64,000 bases of DNA from the NCBI GenBank assembly GCA_013365365.1, contig JABVXU010000222.1:23449-87448 (forward strand), given 5' to 3'. This DNA is from Cruorifilaria tuberocauda (lineage: Eukaryota; Nematoda; Chromadorea; Rhabditida; Onchocercidae). Shown one piece after another: positions 46,860 to 58,793 of the stretch (the stretch's first letter is position 1; every line of letters starts with the position of its first letter). Under the pieces are notes generated by a model. That model saw nothing but the letters and a program-made list of their open reading frames with translations. It was not told where the DNA came from and made no database searches. The position numbers were made by a program, and so were the translations under genes.

Positions 46860-49375
46860 CCCTAACCGTTGTGTTAGATAATAGTAACCCTATGCACATA
46901 ATTTACAGATGTCGGCCTCGCCGACAATGCATGGTTCTTGAAAATCAGTTGGCACCTTGCACTCATGCATTCTTCATAATGTAAAAAAATATCAATAATA
47001 CTAGAAGAAATTGATGTGACCGATGCATAGATTACAGTGAGTGATAACTGATTTAATGATTGTTGACAACTAATATCAATCCGATTTCGTAATTGTTAAC
47101 ATACTTCTATCCCTTCATTAATAAAAAAAAAAAAAACCCTGAGCATTTCAAAAAATACTTCAGAAAATTGCCAACTATTCAAAACGAATTTTCCAATTTA
47201 GGAAGTTTGGGTTTCGCTAAATTTTTTTTCACAATCATACATTTCCAATTTCTAAAGCAAGCTTCAAAATTGCAGGACATTTAAATTCGCGACGTGCAAG
47301 CTATCGTAGGAATGCGAAACAAACACCCCATATTTGCAAACAGATGCTTTTTTGCCTATAAAAAAACATACAACAGTGAAAAGTAGCATTGATTGTCCAT
47401 TAAAAATTCTTGATTTTGTTCTAAAATTAAACTTTAATGATCGTGGCAATTAATCCCATGAAAGGAAAAGTATCCTAATGAAAATTATTTCATTTTCTGT
47501 TTTTGAAATTGTTCTACTTCCGTCTTCCAAACAACCATTCAATGATTTCACTTTGAAATTCGTTTTTTCATTAACATTTCACAAACACTATTTCATAACA
47601 ACGTGTGCTTTAAGCAGTATTCATTGATTTTCTACAGTTTTTGAAAACAGTTCCAACCTTGCTTCAGTACAAATCCATTTACCGCCCATGGAAACTTAAC
47701 AATTTTTTCTAACTTAAATTATTGTTCTGTAGCAATGTCACAGTTTCTGTCATACCCATTCTTGTCATTGGCTACTTTTCCTTTTCACTGTTTTAACCCT
47801 TGATGTTTTGGCCCTTTTGAAAAAAAATGGTTTTTTTGTAAATAACTATCAATCATTGGTGTACAAATGAGAATTTAAGATTTCTAGACGAAACGGATTC
47901 TTTTTTTCATACATGATTTATTCGATACAGTTTTCTGTAACTCGTCATGGCCGAAACATATTTCAGAATACAAGGAATATGAATAGAATAGTACTAAAAG
48001 TACTTTCTATCCTCACCTTTTTTAGCTGAAAACAAAATACGAATTATGAGTCATGTAGACACTCCAATAAAAAAAAAGAAAAATTGATTAGTTTTCAAAA
48101 ATACAAGCTAACTTCAATTCAAAAGTTCATAGAAAGATAAATACAAACATATTTTAGCCTATTGATGACATGATTTTTTGTTTGGAGAGAGCTTCATTTT
48201 GGAAAGATAAAACTTTGTAAAAACGCATTTTTCTTCGAATAGCTTTGTTTCCAGTTTTATTTCCTGATCGAGTAGGATTACAATCACTAATTGTTGATGC
48301 AGTAGTCCAGGACGGAATCTTTTGGAAGCAGTTATTTACATTGTGGTGTAACATCGGAAACCATGATGATACCTTTTATTGGTGAATATAATATAACAAT
48401 AGTGGTAGGATTAAAATAATAGAATAGTAGAATAAAAGCAAAAGGATTGCTTGGTATGGCCAAAATTATTATTTGATTGTTGTTGAAGTTGTTGTTTAAC
48501 GTCTATGCAAAGTTTGCCGGTGTTCAATGCGGCTTTCGATGCAGTATATGATTTAGTATTGGACAAAGGTTACAAGTCACTCGTTGTTATGGATAAAGGA
48601 TTATGTAATCTTAGTTATGAAACTAATTAAAACAGGAAACGCTTACGCCATTGATGAGCAATGGTAATCAACAATAATTTACTCCTTCGAAAATGACACT
48701 AATATAGAAAAGGTTAAATGATGTTTAATCTTAATAGTTAATTGCGATAGAACAAAACATACACTCTCATTTAACTGAGGATATTTGACACAACGAATTT
48801 CTATAACACAGCGTTTGAAATATTGATTATAATTAATTATATAACATAAAATAATTTCAAGTTAAAAAGTTGCAATTTAGACATATTGAAGTAGCATATA
48901 TCCAAAAATATTATTACACATAATAGAAAAATATCACAAGATTCAAGTTGAGCATTTCAAGCATTATAATTGTATCAACGGACTTGCGAAGAACGGAATA
49001 AATTCCATTTTGAACTTAACGGGGTTTTACATAACAAAAATGGCAAGAAAATCGAAAATAAGTTATTCGCACCTACACAAATGCGTATTTTTTAATTACT
49101 CATCATCTTTAGTTGCTAATTCTACACGTTCGGTTGTAAGAAGTTAATTTTTATTGTTCCTTCAAATTTCCAGTTTTATAAAATCATTGAATACATTGTT
49201 CTTTCTTTTTTTTATTGAGGATGGGATTCGTGAAAAAGATTGAAATGAGAGAAGATCAAATTTTGATTTGAAAAAATACAACATGCCTGAACTCAGAATT
49301 CTGGAAATTCTGGGAAACACATCCCGATTTTCCATGTGAATGTAGATTAGTGGCCAGTTAAAATAAAAAGACAAA
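46860..49375. other. Intergenic region
   Basis: 2.5 kb of AT-rich DNA with A and T runs. A 41-codon plus-strand frame at 48505-48630 (MQSLPVFNAAFDAVYDLV...) looks protein-like but is isolated. Minus-strand frames at 47264-47449 and 48154-48354 show no features. It should include the 3' untranslated region of the minus-strand gene ending at 49376. Confidence 0.4.
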
Positions 49376-51164
49376 TTAACACAGGTGGCAGTAATAATTG
49401 AAGGCAACGACGACCACGGTGGCAGCTCCAACTGCTAATGGTACACCAACAAGAAGTATGGTGAGAAAAGATGTACGAGTGGATAATGGAGCATCTGGTT
49501 CCAGATGTGATGGATTTGAGTCCACACTGAAATCCACATAAATGCTAAATTCCAAACTTGCAGCAAAACCTTTAAATCAAATGCATTACTGATTGAATGT
49601 TTGTATTCGTGTCTTACTCTCATCATTTCTTTAACTTTGCGATTATCGGTCAATCTCGATATTTGCAAAAAGGAACAAATTATGAGTTACGAAGCATATA
49701 CGTTGATTACCTGTGTATACGACTAAAAATGAGTGAATCACCACTGAGTACCTCATCTTCACGTTTAGCATTATTCCTGAGATATGAGAATGTATTGCAC
49801 AGAAGTTTATCACATGCGCACAAATCAAGCCACCTGAAGACAGTAAATTTGTGGTTGTAGCTATAAAATTCAAAAAATAAAGATATAACAAGTTAAGCTG
49901 GTCTCGCTGTACTTTTTGTAATGAATTATTTTGATTTGATATTTCTATATCGATGAAACGATGATAACATTACACTATCAAAGAAAATAAAGTCATAAGC
50001 TTTAAAAGTAAACCATTAGGATGCTGAATATATTAACTTAAAATATTTAGGGATTTTAGCTTGGTTATTGAAACTATCTTCAGTCTAACGAACACGTGGA
50101 TTACATAATTAAATAGTGTGATGATTAAACAGCGGTGTGATCATCTTTGAGAAGATTGTGTCTATTGTATAACTACAAATGTGTCGATAACAGAACCAAT
50201 GTAATAGATATTAGCGCGAATCAGTGTAAATAAAAAGAAAAACGCCAATGTTCGGAAACAAGGAGCAACAAAAGGATAGTGTAATCCAACTGTTTACACG
50301 TGATAAGCACAGAAAATTTTCTGACATGCGGATTTAGAAAAAAAATGTGCTTTTGAATTTCATGCTTTTGTCTTAAGATATAAGCCAAACAAAGTGACTT
50401 GTAGTATAGTGAACACCAGATAATGCAAGATTTTGTACTTTTCATTCGGAACATATTTAAGGAAACTTTCAGTATTGAATTAAAAGTGTCACCAATACTG
50501 AAGCGCGATGATTAGTATGTTTTACAGCTACAACGGAACTTTTAATGTGTGCTAATAGTTAGTCAAAAGCCTTATTATATGGATATACGGAAGAAATGAT
50601 TTCAGGAAATATATCTGACACTGAGACTGAGAGTTTTGCATGTAAATATGGAAATTTCCATTTCGGGTATAATAATAATTTTAGCTGTAATTTTAGTAGT
50701 CTTTAAAAGCTCAATCTTTCCGGTTTTTTCAATTTGCATGTTAAAATGAGCAGAATAGTATTTGTTCAACAATAATGCTATTTGATTGATTACAAATCAA
50801 AGCAGAGCATTCATGTGGTTTTCGGTATTTAATGCTCAGATTACATTCATTTAGATACTTGGTTATTTTTGATGGCATCAGTCATCACTTCTTTTGTATA
50901 TTTTAAATGCTTCATAGATAGATTTGAATGTTTGCTTGTTTTCTGAAACTGAACAAACCTTCCAACATTTCTTCGGCAGCCAATCATCTCCGTACCGCAT
51001 GTTCGGATAACCGAATTGGAACTTTTGAGTATTCCGACCAAGCAAATAGTACTTTCACACACACCATAAGGTACGCAGTGATCATCTGTACAGTAGCATT
51101 TCACTGCATAGACAACAGTTGTTGAAATTAGTAGCAGCCATGCAAATACCGATGTAAGGTGCAT
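49376..51164 (-). CDS. Secreted/membrane activin-receptor-like (three-finger) domain protein
   Basis: Three exons, 51164-50959, 49833-49711 and 49526-49376, join in phase to give 159 residues. The N-terminus is a signal peptide (MHLTSVFAWLLLISTTVVYA). The mature part is cysteine-rich: KCYCTDDHC, GVC, TICLVGIL, IRTCGTEMIGCRR, then LDLCACDKLLCNTF, ten cysteines in the order expected for an activin-receptor/Ly6-type three-finger fold, ending in the characteristic C-x-x-x-x-C-N. A short linker precedes a C-terminal hydrophobic helix (FLTILLVGVPLAVGAATVVV) and a tiny tail (NYYCHLC). There is no kinase domain, so it is not a full TGF-beta receptor; nematodes carry many such small proteins. It could be a decoy, co-receptor or surface antigen, which is inference. 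The first intron is over 1.1 kb. Its stop is fixed by TAA after CHLC. Confidence 0.82.
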
Positions 51165-54100
51165 AACGCACCCGCAAATTGCTGGATCGCTTCAGCGGCA
51201 AAATACTGTGCCGCTAATCTTTCAGCCTTCTACCTTCTGCACTCAACAGTTTCACCTAGAATCAAGAAGCAACAATTTTCCAGTAATAATTAGTTGTCAT
51301 TTTCGCAGTCCATCCATGATAACTTAATTTGCTGTTGACGACATCAGTATACTAATTCCTTTGAAACATCGGCATGCATGAAATGAAAAATCTGAAATGA
51401 TGAATTTCCCAATTTCAAATCGTTGTTAGTGACAAGTTGTTCTTAAGCATTTGATTGATGCCAAATTATCTTACTGAAAAATCAACAATTATTAACATTA
51501 GATCAAAAATCTTCCTCAAATCTAAAAAAATTTCAGTAATCTAAATCTTTGTCTGTCATTTGCATTTAAGCTTCATGACAATCAGAAGTATCCACAAATT
51601 CAAAACACATTACGTGAGAAGTCAAATCACCCGTTTGCAAAATACTTTGATCCAAGTGAATTTTAATGGTTATGTTTTGTTCTTCATAAAGTGGAGAATT
51701 GTAAAATAGTAGTGCTGCTCAGCTTAAAATTTCAGTTTAAGAATTTAGAATTTCAGTCATTATTTTAGAGAACCTCACGATCAGAACCTTCATAATCTGA
51801 GTGTCAGTATTACTAGTTAAAATTACAATTTATTGCGATAATAACAAAAAGATGAAGTGATATTGAGGAATACTATACTGCTCCAAATGACTGCAATCAC
51901 ATTGTTACATAGAAAATAGTTTGATAGAAGCCGGAAAAGGATATAATAAATGATGGAAATTTCCTGAATTCGAATAAATTGAAGGCTAATGAAGCTAATG
52001 TGAAATTGAAAATAAATCTGGTCTAATCGAGTTCAAATTTTGAGAATAAAATCTGAGTTGTTACAAATGAAAATTGTAAATATAATGAATTAAAATGTAA
52101 AATGAATTTTGAGATTTAGTAGATAAGATGTTGAAGCATGGATATGGATGTGAAAGAGTTGTTGCGGAATCAAAGATTAATTATCTGTGAAGGAAAGAAA
52201 GGAGGAGAAGAAGCAGAAAATTAGAAACTTGATAAGGCTTCATGAAGAGATGGTCAAAAGTCATTTTTCCCCTCCTTCTCTTAACATACTTTGTTGTTTA
52301 ACTTACTTTTTTGAAACAATTTGGTTCTTCAAAAAGGTAACAATAAAAAAGTATGAATAGAGTTCCTGCTACATTTCTATAGCAGGGGAAACAGTGCATC
52401 CTAAACATTTTAGATCTACAAAAGTTAAGAATGATTAATATTTTAAGCTTTCTACTCTTACCAATAGAGTCCAAACTTGTACATTTTTAGATTTTGAAAT
52501 GGTGAAAGAATGACATACGGTTTCAGAAAATATGAAACTGGAAATGGTAAATTATAAAATGAATAACGAAAAAACGTGTGTAAATGAGACTTTTATTACT
52601 TCATTTAAATAAGGCTATCAAACGATAAAATTTAATCCTGCATTAATACTACCAAATAATTTCCGGAAAAATAAATATAAATACTTTTTATTGTTTCATT
52701 CGATATAGTTACTTTCTAATTCAAACGGGAAAAAAAGGGAAAACTTTTCATGACGTTTCAATAAATTTATAAGATTTTGAATACATAATCAAACATTATG
52801 TTAAAATGAAAAATTTCCATATTTAAACAAATTTTGCAGGCATCAATTGAAGGCATCAAAATTTAGAGAAATGCATGGATGTTTTGTTTTTACCAGTCGT
52901 TGATTGCTTTCCTTCAAGTGGATTCCCTCAAAAGTAATCAACTAGCAATTCGTCTAATCCTTTCTTTACTTGAGAGAAATGAAAACAGTAAACAACATGA
53001 TGAACTTCACCTCAGTATGTAAACATCCGCTTCACATCTTTCCCACTTTGTCGCTCTGTCAGCATAAATCGTTATGAATGAGGATAAACAGAAAAAAAGT
53101 ATTTCATACAGAGACAAAAACTTTAAAATGATCATGATATATTAAACTAGCTGGAATCGCTTGAATTTAAAACTAAGAATTAATTAATTAATCAGTTTCT
53201 GATCTACGTATATACGTATTACTAATTATTGGATGTGTAAATTCATTTGTATATACTTACTGAAAGAAGCGCAAAACTCACCTTGCGTTAAAGAAATCAG
53301 CTAAATTGAAATAGATCAATATATGAATTAAAATAATTAAAGAAAATGGCTAAATATTTCCTTTAAAAATACAACAGAATTATGAGAGCTTGAAGCCTGA
53401 AAAGAATTTTGTCATAAAGTCAATGGACAGACAACTTTGCGAACATTGCCAAATTATGTTCTTGTAAATTTAACGAAATTTTAGGAAAAATTTGCCTATT
53501 CTACTTTTCTAACAGTTGAAACAATATTTCTTTTCAACGTCTTTTTCGAAATAATGTAATAAGTTATCTTAAAAAAGCAGTCTTGCTAATTATCATGATA
53601 GTTCTTTTCAGAAAGTGCTTATTTTTCTTAGTCATTTTCGGCACAGGTAACAAATCTTGGTTTCTGTACGACTAGATCTTTTTTTAAATTTTATTTGTAT
53701 TATCAAAATTGTTTCAACTTGGCAAAAATCATTCATTTGAAGCATTTAATGAAAAGAACTTTGTAATGCACTTGTTGATTTATTAAAGCAATCAAAATTC
53801 AGCTTACTGTATGGACTACTTTTGTTTTTAGTGCTACTTGATTAAAAAAAGAAAAATTAGACGCTTACTTTACACAATAAATTGATGTTTCGCTCATATA
53901 GTCTGTATGAGTATTCTGAAGTATGATACTCAGATCAAGTCTCATATCAAAATATCAAGTTGGCTGAAATGACTAACAAATTTAAAATATTTCAGAGTAA
54001 AACCTATAAATGGAACAAACTTTGATGCAAGTAACACATGACATGCAACAGTAGCAATAATTTTACGTGAAAAATATACGTATAATTTAAAATTTAAAAT

Positions 54101-54352
54101 GGATAAAAGGGTACAAACCATAATAATAATTAACGTACGCTACACATACGTGAATGGATCAATTTAGTGGGCTTTGACAGTTTTGCCAGAAGTAATTTCA
54201 AGAGCTGAAAGGAAACCACAGGAAGAAATGGAGTAAAGAAAAATAAAGCAATGAAATCGGTCATCCTCACCGATACTATTCTTTATGCAATGGAGTATAA
54301 AAGAGATGGAAGGTTTTCAATATATGATTTGTGAACAAACAATAAAAAGACA
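51165..54352. other. Gene-poor AT-rich region
   Basis: Upstream of the activin-like gene, so the first few hundred bases probably contain its promoter. No recognisable exon, RNA gene or repeat family was found in the remainder; open frames are short and of AT-driven composition. Confidence 0.45.
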
Positions 54353-54588
54353 GTAGTGGCTAGAAAAAAGCAGGCTTTTGCAAAAACATTATCTGCTGGA
54401 GCACACCACGTAATGCTTCGAATAGGAGAGTCTCGAGCGGAGGAAGAGTAAGCCTTAACACTCATCCCATGGTGCCTATTGATTTCCCATCAGTTATGTA
54501 AAATGATGTCTTTTTATCTAGAAAGCCGAAGAAAACCTTTGAGGAAAGATCAGGAGGGCCACTGACAATACTAACGGCTTCTTGCCAG
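54353..54588 (+). CDS. Two phase-matched exon candidates, unknown gene
   Basis: An open segment ending at 54447 (ARKKQAFAKTLSAGAHHVML, then RIGESRAEEE) is followed by donor GA|GTAAGC. A 74-nt intron with acceptor TTTTATCTAG leads to 54522-54588 (KPKKTFEERSGGPL, then TILTASCQ) and a donor CAG|GTATAA. The phases agree. The charged, low-hydrophobic product differs from chance frames nearby. No start, later exons or homology could be established, and a minus-strand frame over 54283-54465 competes for the first part. Confidence 0.28.
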
Positions 54589-57500
54589 GTATAAACTCAA
54601 TTTACTCTTTATCGAGCACCTATTGCTTGACTTCTTATATCGTTAGATTTATGTTACACTTCTTATACAACATCATTGCTACTTAAATTTGAAACTCTAA
54701 TACAGAATTTCAAGAATTATTTCGATCAGTTAAACGTTTTGAAGAGCTTATTTACTGATAACTTCGTAGAACTACATTTCCAATGAAGCATATTAAAATA
54801 TATTAGAAGTTCGTGTCACATGTGAGAGACTAATACGTGAAAGCCGCAGGACACATGCACTCTTTCTCCTGTTATCATTACTCAATCACTGGCCATTACA
54901 TTTTCAAATATGAGCTATTAAAGGTTACAAGTTAGCAAAACTTTTAACTTTAATAATATAAAAGAAGCAAACTTAATGAAAGCTAAATTAGATCAGTGTG
55001 TTTTGACAATACCGTGAGGTTAAGATATATTTTATAGACAAGCATTTTGTTTTGTTCACACGCAACATGATCCAAAGCTGGTTTTAATTAGATATACATC
55101 ATAACACCTTTCAACTTTAAAAACGTTAACTGAAATTATTGCCTTTTTCCAGTAAATAAATCGACAATTTAGGGTAAAATGAAATAGTAACTTTATTCAA
55201 GTTATTACGCCGGATCATACCAGATCATTTTATTGTTGTAGTCAAACGACATGACATGGCAAATATTCTAGAACTAATATTTAAGTTATAATTTGACTTA
55301 ATTTAATTCTCATCCTAAAAAAGTTTTTGAAATAGCTCATTTCAGCTGAAAAAATTTGTCTTAAATGAATTGAAGTGGAAGTGTAATATGATTTAATGAC
55401 GGAAAATGAGAAAAGGTGTGTCTATTCAAAAAGAAAAAGTGAAGCTTTTCAAAGTTAATCTTAGACAACTGAAAAGATTTTTTTGTAGTCTATTATTTTG
55501 AATTTTGAATAGAATATCCATAAAAGAAAAAATGGGTTGTAATTTCTAGGCGCACAACGTTTAAAAAATTCCATTAATAAATTCTAAAGGAGAAAAACGA
55601 AATAATATGCTAAGATATTATTCTTTTAATTTTAGATAAAATTATCTTTTCCGGAATTTCTTAATTTTACGTTTAAATTTATTCTTTGTTTCAATTCTGA
55701 AAATAATCTTTTATAAGCTTTGTTTAGATGTCACCTTTCATTGTTGGAGTAATATGCATCCACTATAGAACGGAAAATGTGAAGATCAAATATCCATTTG
55801 TACCATTCCTATGTTACTGTTCACATGAAAGCACTGTCAGGATATTTTAACTGCCTTATATAACAATAACAACAATAACACTTTGCCCCCGACATTATCA
55901 TTATGAATGACATTCATTGCTTAATGTAGACAAGTTGTTTAGCTGCCAAAAGTGTGTTAAAACTACTTCCTGCCCAGTTGCCCCTTTTAGTCCGTATATT
56001 TTGATGAAAACTTGAAATCATTAATTTAAATCCACTATTGATCATGATTATGATGCTGTCAGGACACAGACAAAAAAAGACAGGAAATCAAGATCAAAAC
56101 GTATGTCAATTGTCAGTTAATGTCAAATGGTTTAATGAAACACATCAACTGTTGATTACATAAATCTTTTATGCTTTAAGAAATTAATCAGTCATCGGTT
56201 TGCTTCAAAATGTAACAAGCTAAATTTAAAAGCTTCGAAGATTTCAAATATAAGTGAGCAGAAATCAAATACTGTACGTCACATAAAATTGAATTAAAAA
56301 AATATAAATTTAACATATTAATTTTGACAAATCGAAGAGTGCCAACTGCTTCTGACTACATTAAAAAATTGACAACTGCAAATGTAGATAATATTTAAAA
56401 ATGAAAAGAGAAAAAACTGTTTTAATAAATGACATTCAGTTTCTAATTTTTTGCTTCTTAAAAAATACTGAATAAAAGAGATATTAAATTTCAAAGAGGG
56501 CTTTATAACGTCATAAATTTTTCTACATTCTAAAAGCAGTGAATATGATTTTATTGCTCTCCACGCACTACAAGCTAAAAAATATTCTCTTACCTCTCCA
56601 AAAAAAGAAAATGTGCAGATATTATTTGATTCTGGTTGAAATATAATCCAGATTTCACATTTCCTAATGTCAAAAAAGTTCTGTGATGGCAGTTATCAAA
56701 TATTATGAAAGAAATATAAAAAGAAATCTTCATAAAGATGATGGTTTGAGCGAATTGAATTTGCTTTAGAAGGGTGTGAATGAAATAAGAAAGAGGAAGG
56801 AAAAGAAAATAAATTTTAGTCTCAGTAATTAAAAGGAAGGTGCTATAAGTATCAAAACCTCTACATAAAGAATTAAATGGGAACATTTGAGCTTCTTAAT
56901 CTTAATCAATGCACCCTTTACTTAATAATATGAATTGACCCTGCCGTAATCATTACTAATTTAATCTTGTGAGCTGTATTCAAAACTGAAATCCGCATAA
57001 TAGCTTAGAAAAAATATTTTAGATTTATAAATAGTATGTGATGAATGCGGTTGACATAAAAGTGAAAGAAAATTCAATCCCTTCAGAAGCGTAAAAAAAA
57101 GTGGAGAAATATTCATTATAATTACTACTTAATAATGAATGCTTCCCTAATTAGTAGAATTAGCAATAGTATTAGTATATAGTACAATATAATATAGTGC
57201 TGTGTGGGTATCTCATATAGTCTCACATATCTTTTACATAGCAGTTTGTAAACACATTATTCAATATTATTAAATTGGCCAATCATATGCTTGACAGGTT
57301 AAAACGGTTTGCATATTAATGTTGATCGTTAAGAAGTACGATCAAAACAATTCGTAATTGATGCGATTAATATATGGGCTTCTTGTGCTTGGTTCGGATA
57401 GCCACCTAGCCACTTGTCCATTTGAACACATTAATCCTTTCTATTTCCTATTTCCTTCTCTACTACTCAGTCCATCAATTGAAATCCTTTAAATCCTTAA

Positions 57501-58636
57501 TCCTTCAGTGTACTCTATCATCGAGCATTTTCTTAATGTTGTGATTCAAATGATGTTAAGCATGCAAATGGCATGAAAGATGATAATACTTCAGGCTACA
57601 AGGCAGCATGCATTTTATTTGTTTTGAATACGCTATTTTCTCTTTATTTTCAATGATGAATGTAGGAGATACGATAAATTTTGAATAAAAGCAATGCAAC
57701 TCATTAATTTGTCCCACGAAGAAGGCTATGATTTGATTTAGACAAAAACACTGATGAGAGAGAATGAAATCTTGTGTGAGTTTAAGTAATTTCATTTTCA
57801 AAGTGCAAATCTTTTTCATTCTTCTAAGAAAAAAATGAGTGTTTTTTCTTTTTTGCAATTATATTCAAATAAATATTCGTCCCAGTATGAAGATGCAAAA
57901 GTTATGAAGAACAAAGACTCCCCTGACACCAAACGAAAGAAAGTCGTAATTGAAGAGCGTATTTGATTATTTCTATTTTTCTGAAGTATGAATATTTAAT
58001 TCGTTATCAGTGGAAAAAGAAGTGCGAATAAATCGAAATTAGAAAGTGTTTTCCTCAACTTTTGTTTGTATATCAATCTCACAGAAACATAATATTGGGA
58101 GGTCATTGAAGTAGCAGAAAAGATAAAGTAGTTTTCTAGACCTATTAAATCCATATTTGCATTTTTAGATATACTAGTAAATATTCATTCATTATTATTC
58201 AAAATCCTTCAATTAATTTGTCCAGTTATTTCCAAAATGAATTCTCTCCCATGCGTGTTTTACACATTAATAATTCAAATCATTTTTGAATATTGTCTAG
58301 CGATTAGTTCTAATTCTTCTTATTCATAGTTATTTTCATAAAAAACAAATTATAAAGGTTTTTTTAGAGCAATAAAAAATGTCCAATTGTATTAAGAGTT
58401 TTCGGTCAAAATAAAATAATATAAAAAATCTATCTTAGTTAAAGGAAAAAAAAAGACAAATTTTTTTTGTTAGGATTCACGAATTTGAATTGAGCAAACG
58501 GATAATAATATTAAGTAAAGGAGTGTCTGTTACATAACCAAAGAGCCAAAAGCCAAAATTTCAGCGTGACCAAAATATTGGGAAAATGTTTGGTTTTACA
58601 CTGTCAGTGATATGCCAATAGATTGATTACACTTAC
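54589..58636. other. Gene-poor AT-rich region
   Basis: No supported gene. Minus-strand frames at 56590-56886 and 57556-57858 (about 100 codons each) are rich in F, I, L and K from AT-rich sequence and show no motif. A short TAACAATAACAACAATAACA repeat lies near 55861. A plus-strand downstream exon for the 54.4 kb candidate was looked for but not convincingly found. Confidence 0.4.
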
Positions 58637-58793
58637 CGCCCCACCACCCATTTGGCTCTGATATTACCATTTTCAAGCTTAGTTGAGTTACACTCCGTTT
58701 TCCGGATATTTCATTGCATTCTTTCCCTACTTCGAAATGTTCAGAGAAGACCTCCTTAATTACGATCTGATATTTCGGAATCTCATGAATCAT
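58637..58793 (-). CDS. Possible first exon of an unknown minus-strand gene
   Basis: An ATG at 58793 opens MIHEIPKYQIVIKEVFSEHF and continues through ECNEISGKRSVTQ and VISEPNGWWGG to a strong donor GGCG|GTAAGTG at 58636. The GC content is higher than the flanks. No downstream exon was located and the family is not recognised. The tryptophan pair in GWWGG is reminiscent of SH3-type strands, but this is too short to claim. Confidence 0.28.

Noticed and set aside
46660..46899. Charged 79-codon minus-strand frame
   Set aside because: Kept only as an alternative: the plus strand offers a longer frame that also joins in phase to an upstream exon.
48505..48630. 41-codon plus-strand frame with protein-like sequence
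   Set aside because: Too short and isolated; no partner exons or family could be identified.
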